Shown piece after piece: positions 51,940 to 62,255 of a stretch of 64,000 nucleotides of DNA (position 1 is the first letter of the stretch; each line of letters opens with the position of its first letter). The stretch is from Parapristionchus giblindavisi (lineage: Eukaryota > Nematoda > Chromadorea > Rhabditida > Diplogasteridae). The stretch lies in the NCBI GenBank assembly GCA_943737045.1, contig CALSFV010000040.1:62001-126000 (forward strand). Reading direction: 5' to 3'. The notes beneath the pieces were generated by a model, which did not search any database, was not told the origin of the DNA, and saw only the letters and a list, made by a program, of their open reading frames with translations. Both the position numbers and the translations under genes were made by a program.

Positions 51940-52305
51940 ATGTCTACCATCACTCCACTTTTCGCTCTTCTCGCCATTATTGGAGTTATTAATGCGATCG
52001 ATTTGACCGCTGGTTTTGGAATCGCACCAGAAGTTGGAGTCGAAATTCTCGGTTTCACATTGGGATATCAAGCCGGTATCGACTTTCTTAAGACTGCCTT
52101 CCTCAACAGGTTTGAGTTATATACTACATTACATTTTATCATCTCGCGCGTAGAAATCATTCACTTCAATTTCAGCACTGGAGTTGGTTTTACCGACCTT
52201 CTAAATGCCGGCGTTAGTGCCGGACTCACTGATCCGAACGGAGATACTATCTTTGGAGCGGGAGCTTCTCTACCACTATTAGCCGGTCTTGGAATCAACT
52301 TTTGA
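51940..52305 (+). CDS. Small secreted protein, family member 5 (99 aa)
   Basis: Exons 51,940-52,109 and 52,176-52,305. The product has signal peptide MSTITPLFALLAIIGVINA, then IDLTAGFGIAPEVGVEILGF and C-terminus DPNGDTIFGAGASLPLLAGL..NF. The 66-nt intron (GTTTGA donor, AATTTCAG acceptor) is a multiple of three with no stop, so unspliced RNA would encode 121 residues. The family-wide phase-2 position and the donor/acceptor favour splicing. A perfect AAACGA/TCGTTT stem-loop (52,322-52,338) precedes AATAAA. It is the inverted twin of 55,032-55,397, and the two are convergent. Confidence 0.82.
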   Translation: MSTITPLFALLAIIGVINAIDLTAGFGIAPEVGVEILGFTLGYQAGIDFLKTAFLNRFELYTTLHFIISRVEIIHFNFSTGVGFTDLLNAGVSAGLTDPNGDTIFGAGASLPLLAGLGINF

Positions 52306-52498
52306 TGAGACATTTGTGATAAAACGATCATTTCGTTTGACTCTCATTCGCTCCCAATAAACACTTCATGTAATGCATGTGCTAGTTAATATGTATTTGG
52401 ATGCTGTTTTTTTTAAACACACGAATGGAGATGATTGGCAACTCCCAGTAACCGCGCATATACACTACATCTTGGTAGAGCAAATATTAGGAAGATAC

Positions 52499-52879
52499 AG
52501 TGTGCGACATAGTGATAGGACATCCCTAAAATTTTGATTTCTGCCCTCTATGGCAGCCTACCCAAGCGCACCTTTGGCTAATCTCGAGTTAGGGTCATAA
52601 CATTGATTACCAACCGGTTGTTGTTCTCTTGCTGTTATGCAGAAGTTTAAAAAAATAATTATTCAGGAAAAAAATCAGGGAGTCCTATCATTATGTCACG
52701 GTAAAATTTCGGAAAATCATTATTTTCTCTTTGACTGGGAAATTGAATTTTCTCATACGTTGGCTACTCTAGTTATCCAAGACGGGGATACAAATGGTAT
52801 ATACCTCTTCTGATTTCCATTCACCATTCGGGCGAAATCTCAAAATTTTAGACGTGTCCTATCACTATGTCGCTCACTG
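52499..52879. mobile_element. Tc1/mariner-type MITE
   Basis: 381 bp, ends CAGTGTGCGACATAGTGATA and its inexact reverse (TATCACTATGTCGCTCACTG), flanked by TA at 52,497-52,498 and 52,880-52,881. No coding capacity. Confidence 0.85.
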
Positions 52880-53116
52880 TATACTTAATCAGATCACTAA
52901 GCTTAAAGATGGAGACCCTCGAGTTGTTTCGTAATAAGACTGTTCGGGTAGAATGATAGAGATTCATCGCACGAATAGAAAAGACATATCTGATATTGAT
53001 TCCCGAGATGCTTAAAGCTCACTATGCGCATTGAAAGGACATCTTTCAAGGCATGTAGAGAGTGCCCATCCGAATTGTATACTTGGCTTATCGTCGCGGG
53101 AGTCAGTCATGCCAAC

Positions 53117-53429
53117 TAGGGCGGCGAAAATGATTCATGATTATTCGTCCACTTTAGCGGTCTAGAGTGGGTATTCACGGGAGAGGCATCAGTGGTTAGA
53201 GGAGAGGTCAATGCGAATGAGTAAAAAAAGCGAGTCGAGTGCGAGTCAGACCGATTTCTCAGCCCTCCTTTTACTAAATTTTCTTGACTCACTCTCGACT
53301 CGCCCAAAAAGGGAATATTCGCAGGGGGACACCGATCAACTGCCACTTGGAATCAATAATCGCAAGGGGAGCGAACCACTCATTATAGGCCACAGAAATG
53401 AATAATCATGAGTCATTTTCGCCACCCTA
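53117..53429. mobile_element. hAT-type MITE with 8-bp target duplication
   Basis: 313 bp; TIR TAGGGCGGCGAAAATGA / TCATTTTCGCCACCCTA. The 8-bp duplication ATGCCAAC lies at 53,109-53,116 and 53,430-53,437. The related sequence at 21.2 kb has the site once per copy, without an insert. TAGGG ends and 8-bp duplications fit hAT. Confidence 0.88.
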
Positions 53430-53607
53430 ATGCCAACTCATTGGGTCTCCTTCTTTATCTCAAAAGATCTGATCAAGGACTTGGGTTTCATTTTTCTGTA
53501 TCTTCAACACTCACCGATCACTGTAAAAAATATTGCTATAAACGGTAAAACAGCATGCCATGTCGGTGATCTCAGAATCCTGAAGCCGAAATGAGTGTGA
53601 TTGCTTT

Positions 53608-53716
53608 TGCACTGTTACATTTGCCTTACGTGTCTACGCCGTAGCCCCCTCCGCCGCCTGTCCGACGCGACGGATGGGGTTACGGCGTAGACACGTAAGG
53701 CAAATGTAACAGTGCA
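53608..53716. mobile_element. Hairpin MITE, TTTGCCTTACG type
   Basis: TGCACTGTTACATTTGCCTT reads inward from both ends; the stem continues through ACGTGTCTACGCCGTA. Confidence 0.85.
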
Positions 53717-54376
53717 TTTGTGTGAGAGGATTCGTTCAGTATACAGGACCTTCCCATATGAAGATGGCTCAATTCGGTACGGGATTGCTCCGTTTTCGAT
53801 GACGTTTGGTGACGTTTTCATATTCCTTACACGCTATCCCTATTATCCCATTTTGTTCATTCAATATATTATAGTTTTCTTAAAGTTTTTCATCGTTTAA
53901 ATATCAGGAATTTGACACGCAAAAGTACAAAATAGACGCAATATGGGTGAACCGAATGAGCAAAAAGAAGAACCAAAAATGGTAGATCGACATGTATTCT
54001 GAATCTTCAAATCGATTAGAAATATTTTTGGGTATCTTATCGAGATATTCCGAAAATGTATATTTTCCGAAGTCGTATGGATTTTTCGAAAAAAATTCAA
54101 ACGGAAAAAAAATAGGTAGATGAAACGCTCTGGGGGTCTGAGTCAGAATTGAATGGGTTTGCAGAAAATGCACTTGTTTCTCTTTGTTTACGATTAGGAG
54201 TGTTGATCGGAACCGTTCTTATGCGACCCGACAGATCTTACAAGGGAACCATTACACATTTCCGTGGAGATATGACTAGTGACATAGATATACCATTCGA
54301 ATCAGTATCCGATTCTGACACCGTTGATAAGAAATCTCAAATATTTAGGAGCTTCGAAAAAATTGATAACTTTTAA

Positions 54377-54725
54377 TTGATTATTAAATTAGTCGTCGTT
54401 GTCTCTCCCAGTAGACCCTTGGTCTTGGTTATTCTCAAGGACGACGTCTATCAGCGGCCTCACCACATACACTATCCTCCACTTGTACAGCCTCGCACAT
54501 GCACGTATCCTCACTGCACACTTCCCGAGCCTCGTCTAAGAGAGGGACCATTGTGTCCTGGGAGAGTCCCTTCCAACCCTCGCATTCCATCCGACCAAGT
54601 CCCCTATGCAAATCTATATCAGTCAGACATATTTTTGATATTTTTGAAACCTTATCTCTCGTTACCATCATTTGTCTCGTTTCGTGCATACGCACGATGA
54701 TAAAATATATATATATATATAACGA
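54377..54725 (+). other. LINE-3'UTR-like segment with (AT)n tail
   Basis: C/T-rich sequence ending gatgataaaatatatatata, like the 3' end of the LINE at 43.7-44.1 kb. The reading frames here are not convincing. Confidence 0.35.
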
Positions 54726-54735
54726 AAATGAGATC

Positions 54736-54815
54736 AACTCGGCTATCAGCTCTGTAGTGAATACGGCGATCGGATTTCATTTTGTAAGTACATGGTTCGA
54801 TGCCTGGTATGGTTC
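54736..54815 (+). other. tRNA-like sequence, probably a SINE head or tRNA pseudogene
   Basis: A-box-like tagtgaatacgg and B-box GGTTCGATGCC, about 45 nt apart, directly after the (AT)n tail. The stems do not pair well enough for a functional tRNA. Confidence 0.35.
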
Positions 54816-55031
54816 CCTTGTTAGTACTGTAGGAAGCTAAAAGGAACCATGGCGCTTGGGTTCCCACTTATACGCCCTCGGCCCCTTGACACGTCGATGA
54901 CGAATTAAAACAAAATTTTGTTGTGTTAAAAATACAGCATCCAAATATTAACTAGCACAAGTATTGCATGAAGTGTTTATTGGGAGCGAATGAGAATGAA
55001 ACGAAATGATCGTTTTATCACCAATGTCTCA

Positions 55032-55397
55032 TCAAAAGTTGATTCCAAGACCGGCTAATAGTGGTAGAGAAGATCCCGCTCCAAAGATCGTATCTCCGTT
55101 CGGATCAGTGAGTCCGGCACTAACGCCGGCATTTAGAAAGTCGGTAAAACCAACTCCAGTGCTGAAATTGAAGTGAATGATTTCTACGCGCGAGATGATA
55201 AAATGTAATGTAGTATATAACTCAAACCTGTTGAGGAAGGCAGTCTTAAGAAAGTCGATACCGGCTTGATATCCCAATGTGAAACCGAGAATTTCGACTC
55301 CAACTTCTGGTGCGATTCCAAAACCAGCGGTCAAATCGATCGCATTAATAACTCCAATAATGGCGAGTAGAGCGAAAAGTGGAGTGATGGTAGACAT
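55032..55397 (-). CDS. Small secreted protein, family member 6 (99 aa)
   Basis: Exons 55,228-55,397 and 55,032-55,161. Nearly identical to member 5, with two visible residue changes (L to F in TDFLNAG, A to S in GAGSSLP). The 66-nt in-frame intron is conserved. TATA at 55,434-55,440. 3'UTR stem-loop at 54,999-55,015. Divergent from member 7. Confidence 0.82.
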   Translation of the reverse strand: MSTITPLFALLAIIGVINAIDLTAGFGIAPEVGVEILGFTLGYQAGIDFLKTAFLNRFELYTTLHFIISRVEIIHFNFSTGVGFTDFLNAGVSAGLTDPNGDTIFGAGSSLPLLAGLGINF

Positions 55398-55433
55398 TTT
55401 TTATGATGGACGATTGGAACCAATAATTCCTCA

Positions 55434-55440
55434 TTTTATA
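55434..55440 (-). promoter_or_regulatory. TATA box of family member 6
   Basis: TATAAAA on the minus strand, 37 nt before the ATG. Confidence 0.7.
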
Positions 55441-56343
55441 CCTAGAAAACAAACAGAGCAAGACGACAATAAGCAGATTACAGTATGAAAACGTGACATG
55501 CTAATGAGATGTCAAAAGGAAGTGTTCTATCAATTGAGATTGGGAAAATCGCAACATCTCAATAACAAAAGAATTAAATTAAATAATATTAAAAATGTGC
55601 ATAGAGCAAAATAGATCAGGTTCTGGTGTACCGAAAAATAACCTCACTTATGGGGTGAGACACGATTATGATGAAAATGATAGGTTTCTTTTAAAAAAAA
55701 ACATACTGAACAGCGATTAAATAATGACTTCGAAAATAGTCTGGCCTATCGCAGTATCTCTTCAAGCTATTGATCGATATAATCACGAATGAATCATGCT
55801 GGATATCGCAGGCAACGACGGGACTTTTTAAAATGGAAAAAAATAGGATTTGAACCCGCGGGCGTGTTCTACCTAGTGAGACGTTTCGCATTTTCGCTAA
55901 GGGTGGTCACTCTATCTTCTTGCAGATCATCAGACAAAAACGATATGCAAAAGATTTGCATTCGCGGGTTTCCACCTTTAAAATACGGATAAATTTAAAT
56001 CAGACATGTCAGCTTCCATCTCATTCAATATGATATTCTTCTGAAGGAAGTTTATGCATTTCAGATTATTTTCTATTATTGCCATGATCCAATGCAGACA
56101 ATTCGAACATTTTGATCTCGTCAGGAAGATTCTACTTCTCGCTAATGCTTCATGAATTATTCAGGAAGTGGACCCATATCGATATTATTCTATAAAATAA
56201 ATCCTTTGTTTTTCGATATTGCTATGTTCCCAATTTCTATTATGAGTCTATTATTATCTATCTACGCTGGACACCCGATTAACTTGGCACGTTTTTTTTT
56301 GCAGTAATCTGCATATAAAAATGTTGTTCCACAGTTTCCTGGA

Positions 56344-56350
56344 TATAAAA
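56344..56350 (+). promoter_or_regulatory. TATA box of family member 7
   Basis: TATAAAA within ctggatataaaagaagcg. The block before it (gttgttccacagtttcc) is shared with members 4, 8 and 9. Confidence 0.7.
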
Positions 56351-56384
56351 GAAGCGTTGTTCATTCTAATCATCATCCACTACA

Positions 56385-56857
56385 ATGACTACCATCACTC
56401 CACTTCTCGTTCTTCTCGCTATTATTGGAATCATCAATGCGATCGATTTTAACGCCGGTATCGGAGCCGCACCATCAGCTGGAGTCGACGTTCTTGGTTT
56501 CAATGCAGGCTTTTCTTCCGGGTTTCAAGCCGCTCTGGCCGCCTTCCTCAACAGGTATAGTAATTGTGACTACTTTTGACGGTTATGACCTCCGAACTGA
56601 ATTGGCATTGAATTATCACAGTGATCGCCCGCAGGACTTCGTGTGCCTTAAATAACTTACCTTACCTTTCGACGCATCTTTCGCAATACTTCAATGATTA
56701 CTGAATTCAATCTCACTTAAATTTCAGTACTGGACTTGGTGTTCTCCAAGACTTCCAATCCACCTTTGGTGCTGGCCTCACTGATCCCAGTGGAAACACT
56801 CTCTTCGGAGTAGGAGGAGGACTTCCAATATCTAGCGGAGCTGTACTCAACTTCTGA
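56385..56857 (+). CDS. Small secreted protein, family member 7 (99 aa)
   Basis: Exons 56,385-56,554 and 56,728-56,857; 173-nt phase-2 intron (GTATAG donor, AATTTCAG acceptor). Signal peptide MTTITPLLVLLAIIGIINA; mature IDFNAGIGAAPSAGVDVLGF; second exon STGLGVLQDFQSTFGAGLTD, ending GGLPISSGAVLNF. No cysteine. It is the transposon-free partner of member 4 and supplies the empty TA site at 56,558-56,559. A perfect 3'UTR stem-loop (56,874-56,890) is followed by AATAAA at 56,908-56,913. Confidence 0.82.
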
Positions 56858-57009
56858 GGAGACATTGTAGACAAAACGATCATTTCGTTTGATTCTCATT
56901 CAGTCTCAATAAACACTTCATGCAATAATTGTGTTATGTATAGGGACATATGTTAGTGTAGTGGGCTCTATTCTGGTTGATTGATCCCATGAAAATTTTC
57001 CTGGGACCA

Positions 57010-58360
57010 ATCTTTTTTCTACAGACCAATAGTTGCTTTTGTGAAAGTCTAGGGACCAAAAATCAACCAGAACAGAGCCATGTAGTGTATGTTAGTATGT
57101 TAGTGCAGTATATTAGTGTAACGGTAGCATCGAACAGCTAAAGTTTTTGACTTCCTTAACGCAGCAAGCATACAACCGTAATACTAATATTGATCGTGTC
57201 AGCATATATTACATGCAGAAGGGGGTCAAAACAGGGGATAATGTTCTTACTAACAATAAGCGGACGCTGCAATATATTATGATCTTACGATGCGAGCCAC
57301 ATTTCACGGATAGACTGATGTAATCAGAACCAGATCATTGGAGTGAAATTTCTATATTAAACTTGAGTTGAAGATCGGCAATGTTGATTCGCATCGGGCG
57401 GGAATCAAACTTATAATATTTTTTGCAGTATTCTACTTATACAAATCTTGTTCCGTAGTTTCCTCAATGTCAAAGAGTCATTATTAATTCCAATCATCCA
57501 TCAACAAAAATGTCTACGATTACTCCACTTTCGATCTTCTTGCTATTATTGGAGTCATCAATGCGATAGGTTTCAAAGATGGTTTCATACCTAGCTCTCT
57601 CAATTTCCAATTGTCACTTATCCAATTTCCCTACAATATATACAATGCTCTCCGTGTTAATCGTTACGGGAGGGAATCCATCATACAAACTCAAGGGTCC
57701 TCTTCTTTAATATTGTTGCAGGTGTCGCATGGTAGATCAACTTACTGATGTTCAGGATAAGTGCATGATAGGGTGTTCAAGGTTTTCGAAACCGCGCTTC
57801 TTAAGGAAGGAGCAACACCATTGACGTTAGTTCAGCCTCTGTAATAGCAGGGCCACTATGAAGGAAGGGCGAATCCCGTTTCCAGCTCAGGAAACGAATT
57901 CAACTTTTTCCATGAAATACACTGACGGCAAACTCTCTCATATTTCAGCTATACTATTCGACAATTAGAGAAACATTCTCTCATACTATCTCGAGGGAGA
58001 GTATTATCCAACGTGTCTTTTTGAAAGAGTTTGGAGTAAGTAACCTTTCTCTATGGCTGAACAGTTAGACAACGTCTATGTATATATTTTTGCCGTGAGT
58101 GTATAAGGAATTGGAGGCGGATGCCAGGCGGGTTTGGTGGGATGCATTAGAGATGGTGTGCGTGCGAGCTAGCATCAGATGATTTTCTCTCCGCAGGATG
58201 AAAACGTGAAATGCTAATGAGATGCCCAAAGGAAGCGTTCTATCAACAGAGATTGGCAAAATCGCAGCATCATAGCAACAGAGGAATTAAATTTGTGAAC
58301 ATTTTAAATTTGCACGGGGCAAGGTAGAACAGCTTTCTGGTGTTCTGAAACTACAATTAT
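57010..58360. other. Right-arm-specific stretch
   Basis: Absent from the left arm. It contains a broken family member (57,510 on) and a copy (58,199-58,330) of the gctaatgagatgyc block found upstream of members 5 and 6, with no gene attached. Nothing else recognised. Confidence 0.5.
57510..57600 (+). pseudogene. Decayed family member
   Basis: Starts MSTITPLSIF and then shifts frame, although the DNA still matches (gctattattggagtcatcaa, then tgcgat). The upstream leader catccatcaacaaaa is family-like. No second exon found. Confidence 0.7.
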
Positions 58361-58392
58361 AATGGGGAAAAGGATTTCGAAACCACTCTTTA

Positions 58393-58565
58393 TGCACAGA
58401 GAGCAAACTTGCCCAAATATGGGTAATGGATTTGCCAACTTACACTACTTGTGTACACGATTTGCCCACATCCGGGCAAATGCTAGCCCATTAATTCACG
58501 TATATGCAGGCAAACATTTGCATACGGCCAACTCACGTTACTCGGGCAAATGTAATCTATGTGTG
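58393..58565. mobile_element. TTTGCCC-type MITE (right-arm copy)
   Basis: Inverse of 46,234-46,407. Confidence 0.7.
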
Positions 58566-58587
58566 AGGAAGGCACACATAGATTACA

Positions 58588-58727
58588 TTTGTCGATCATC
58601 TTCTTCTCAATATCTTTCATTTATTAGTAATCGAATTGTACCAGTATGGAACTCTTTTGAAAATCATATAGTAACTATACCAAACCCTATCACTTTTTGT
58701 TGTTTCGTTCGAAAGCTCCCGCCGTGA
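58588..58727 (+). pseudogene. LINE C-terminal fragment
   Basis: SSSQYLSFISNRIVPVWNSF resembles the last residues of LINE RT ORFs. The inserted segment (about 58,575-58,857) is absent from the left arm, and ends in AATATTATTAA repeats. Confidence 0.55.
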
Positions 58728-59079
58728 TCAAGTAATTGCAGTGGATACACCATTTCTTCATATTTTATTTTAACATTTTCATCTTTCTAATTGTTTGTCA
58801 GGTTAGCAATCTCTCTGTAAGAAATGATAAAATATTATTAAAAAAATATTATTAAGGCCCATCTAGCGAACACCGTTCTCTTGACCACTAAAAAAACGTT
58901 AATAAACAATTTAATGTACAAAAGTGATAATCATGCACATATTTTTTTAAATGTAAGAATACATCTATTAAGTAATAATGTGCTTCATGGTGTTACAATG
59001 AGAGAGACAGAAGACGAAAATGTTTATGACAGTGAACAAACATTAAAGAAGGAATTACACGGAGACTATAAGCAAAACA

Positions 59080-59165
59080 ATAACGGTCCGACGTTTCGGC
59101 CCTTGGTTCTAGACACCGGAACCGCCCTGTGTGGGTTGGGCATCATCAGTAGACGAGCCCACGTA
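59080..59165 (+). repeat. Direct repeat, GC-rich (copy 1)
   Basis: gtccgacgtttcggcccttg .. cgtgtgggttggg-like; the second copy is at 59,918-60,000 in the intron of member 8. Confidence 0.65.
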
Positions 59166-59621
59166 GGAAAATTGTAACAGTAAGTTAGAAAAAAAGAAAA
59201 TTAAAAAAGAGAGAGTAATTTCGAAAGAATATCTTTTTGGTCTAAAATAGTGTGAATATGATGAACGATTCTGTAGCGGAAATAATCAATTGATTGCACA
59301 TTTTATCGCAGTCAAGATGACATTAATATACGATATATTTTCAGGTTATTTTCAATTATTGTAATATTCTGATATACAGTGCTCGCCAATATTCTAACAA
59401 ATTTTGTTTTTCAGCAATCACTTTCCTTCCCCAGGAAGTAGATCTATGCTAATCTGCCCATATCGATATTATTCCATAAATTAAATCCGCCGATATTTTG
59501 ATATTGCGGTGCTCCCATTGTCTATTGTTAGTTATGCATGTAGAGAACACGCTGGCTATCAACTTGTCATATTTTTTGCAAATAATCTGCTTATACAAAT
59601 CGTGTTCCATAGTTTCTTGGA

Positions 59622-59628
59622 TATAAAA
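59622..59628 (+). promoter_or_regulatory. TATA box of family member 8
   Basis: TATAAAA in cttggatataaaagaggcc, 37 nt before the leader end and ATG region. Confidence 0.7.
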
Positions 59629-59664
59629 GAGGCCTTATTAATTCAAATCTACCATCAACAAAAA

Positions 59665-60253
59665 ATGGCTACCATCACTCTACTTTTCGCTCTTCTCGCT
59701 CTTATTGGAGTTATTATTGCGATCGATTTCACCGCTGGTTTTGGAATCGCGCCAGAAGTTGGCGTCGACCTTCTCGGTTTCACGTTGGGCTATCAAGCCG
59801 GCATCGAATTTCTCAAGAGTGCGTTCCTCAACAGGTATGACATATTGTTATAAGAAGAGAAAAAGGAATGGAATGAATAGAGGAAAAGGAAAGATAAGAG
59901 AGACGACATAAATCAAAATCTGCGGTCCGATGTTTCGGTCCTCGGTTCAAGGCACCGGGACCGCCCCGTGTGGGTTGGGCCTCATCAATAGACGAGCCCC
60001 CCCCCCCCCCCCCCCGTAAAAAGGGCGATGCCTATAGAGTAGCCTTTTGTGACGCATATTATCTAGCATTTCACCACCGCACACTCATTTCAATTTCAGC
60101 ACAGGCGTTGGTTTTTCCGACCTTCTAAACGTCGGTTTCGGTGCCGGTCTCGCTGATCCCAATGGGGCAACACTCTTCGGAGTAGGTGCTGAGTTCCCAC
60201 TACAGAAAATTCTTGCAATCACATTTGGAACTGAACAATCGGATACAGCTTGA
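59665..60253 (+). CDS. Small secreted protein, family member 8 (107 aa, altered C-terminus)
   Basis: Exons 59,665-59,834 and 60,100-60,253. Signal peptide MATITLLFALLALIGVIIA; mature IDFTAGFGIAPEVGVDLLGF; second exon STGVGFSDLLNVGFGAGLAD. After GVGAEFPL the usual ..GINF ending is replaced by QKILAITFGTEQSDTA, probably through small indels, so the protein is 8 residues longer. The 265-nt intron contains a GC-rich direct repeat and a run of 18 C. A 3'UTR stem-loop (60,284-60,300) is present, but the AATAAA is altered (ctataaaatc). Intact partner of the truncated copy at 45.6 kb. Confidence 0.72.
59998..60015. repeat. Run of 18 C
   Basis: In the intron of member 8. Length may be unreliable; G-quadruplex potential on the other strand. 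Confidence 0.9.
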
Positions 60254-60259
60254 TGATTC

Positions 60260-61560
60260 CAAGAACGGAGTCATTGCAGACAAAACGATTATTTCGTTTG
60301 ATTCTCGTTCAGTATCTATAAAATCGTGCAATACTTGTTTCGTGCAATGCTTAAATGTTCTTGCTAGAATTTACATTGTCTCAACGTTGTATGTTTGAAG
60401 TTAGCTCGCTGTTATTATGTTAAGATTCAAAGGGTTTGGATAACCAAGCGCGGATGACAGTAATAGTATTTATATTTGTCTAGTGGAATAATATCGACCA
60501 AAATCGATCAATTTCCTGAAAAATATGGTAAAAAGTGTGCAAGGGACGAGATCTTGGTGTTAAAGGTTTCAGAAAAAGGTCTTCTAGAGATGATTTGATG
60601 ATGCTAATGAGATCTCAAAAGGAAGTGTTGACTATCAACAGAGATCGGGAAAATCGTAACATTGCAACAACATAGAATTAAAATTAAGAAATATCATAAA
60701 TGTGCGCATTGCAAAATTGATCAGCAGTCTGGAGTTCCGAAAAAATACTCTAGAGAGTAGTGGAGGGTGCACAGTATGGGGGTTGGAGTGTGTTGGGTCG
60801 TATTTTGACATTTTGACATTGAACAACTTTATCAGCTATTGGGTGTTTCGTAGATGGGTTACCATGAAATTTCTCCATTCCGAACGATTGCGCCTCGTTC
60901 ATTTATTTTAACACGCTATTTCGAATGGTATATAACATGAGAGGTAAATCTCAAGTTTATTTTTCGCGGGATCAAAAGTCAAAGATCACTTTTGGAGTCC
61001 AACTTTTTGGCTGGAGTGTATCCCACCCCTAGGGACCTGTGAAGTGTGAGCACACAGAAATGGTTTTCACCAGCTGTGTCATCGTACATCCCTTTCACTG
61101 CTTTTTCCTACCGAGGATGCCTTTTAAATATAGATAAATTGTCATCAGCAATGTCAGTTATTACCAAGATCTTGGTACTAACGATTAACGTGCGGCAGAG
61201 GTAGCCCGATGTAATTGTCACTTTCCTCCGCTACGAACCGAAAGCGCATCCGAAAGATGGTGTTTCGAAACCGCAAGCAAACCATCTGAATACTCGATAT
61301 CTCGAACACGCCCGTTCGTCGACTCTTCAAGTCTCAGCTTACTCTTATGCCTTACGAGTACCGTAAAGGGCACGAACCGAACGATCGACAAATCAAGCTC
61401 AACTGACATGAGAACGTTACCCTCAACTGTTTCTGGGTTGCTCTAGGTCCGCGCACTTCAGTACGATGATGAGCGACGAAAATGTCTTACCTTCGAAAGA
61501 AACCTGAATATGGAGAACAACAGAATCATTACCTCTGATCCTGAATAATCCTACAAGAGA
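60260..61560. other. No gene identified
   Basis: A copy of the gctaatgagatctcaaaagg block (60,600-60,725) lies here without an attached gene. No supportable reading frame. Confidence 0.5.
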
Positions 61561-61563
61561 TCT

Positions 61564-61712
61564 GTGGCCGTATCCATGAACGTCGGCAAACCGTTTGCCG
61601 ACAAACGTGACGTCACAAGCGTGGGGGAGATTCTCTGGCGAACGCCTCCGCCTACGGTAGTGAAGTCACCCTTGCCGGCAAACGGTTTGCCAACGTTCAT
61701 GCATACATATAC
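61564..61712. mobile_element. Hairpin MITE with TGTGGCCGTATCCATGAAC ends
   Basis: Related to 8293-8438. The left arm keeps TGACGTCA; the right arm has AGTGAAGTCACC. Confidence 0.75.
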
Positions 61713-61876
61713 AGGAGTCACGGGTCAAATCCACGCTACGCAAGGTTTGATCCGATGTTCTCCGAATTGAAAATTCCCCTCTAGTTTTTGCCACACCATG
61801 TGTCGCAATCTATAAGAAGTATTATACCAAACACCAACAAAGACGCACACCAAGACGCGCGTCTACTTCAATCTCA

Positions 61877-62164
61877 GGTATTTTTGCTCGCGGGGCACAC
61901 CGTTGAGAGGCCAAATCTCGCGGGGTACACCGCGAGGAGCACCACGGTGCGGAAGAAACGGTGTACCTCGCGCGGTGGACATCAAATCTCGCGGGGCACT
62001 CCGTGGTCCCTTCCACCCCACGGGGCACACAGTCTTCCCACCCCGCGGGACACACCGTCGAGAGCTGCAGCTCGCGGGTTACACCGTATAAGATTTCTGC
62101 CCCGCGGTGTACCCCACGGCGTATACCACGGGATTGAACGGTGTGCTCCGCGAGTAAAAATACC
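61877..62164. mobile_element. GC-rich TIR element
   Basis: 288 bp with TIRs GGTATTTTTGCTCGCGGGGC and its close reverse. The interior is built from repeats of CGCGGGGYACACCG in both orientations. Frames across it are repeat-driven. Confidence 0.75.
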
Positions 62165-62255
62165 GGAGATCGGAGTTATCGAAGATCGCAACTTCGACCA
62201 GGACCACTAGAGCTTTTGGCAATATTGTCTCTTGTCTTTGTCTCCAATCACATGA

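Larger units (their letters stand above)
45602..52420. repeat. Left arm of the giant inverted repeat
   Basis: Inverse, interrupted copy of 54,918-59,718. Across genes at 51,940/55,397 and 52,305/55,032 the coordinate sum is exactly 107,337. The arm includes the 3.8-kb Tc1-type insertion; without it, it is about 3 kb. Confidence 0.85.
54918..59718. repeat. Right arm of the giant inverted repeat
   Basis: Inverse of 45,602-52,420, with extra sequence at about 57.07-58.36 kb and a LINE-fragment insertion at about 58.58-58.86 kb. Confidence 0.85.

Noticed and set aside
54736..54815. Functional tRNA gene
   Set aside because: A- and B-box-like motifs exist but acceptor and T-stems do not pair; better explained as a SINE head or pseudogene.
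61788..62210. 140-codon and overlapping frames
   Set aside because: They run across the GC-rich TIR element; open because of base composition and repeats.
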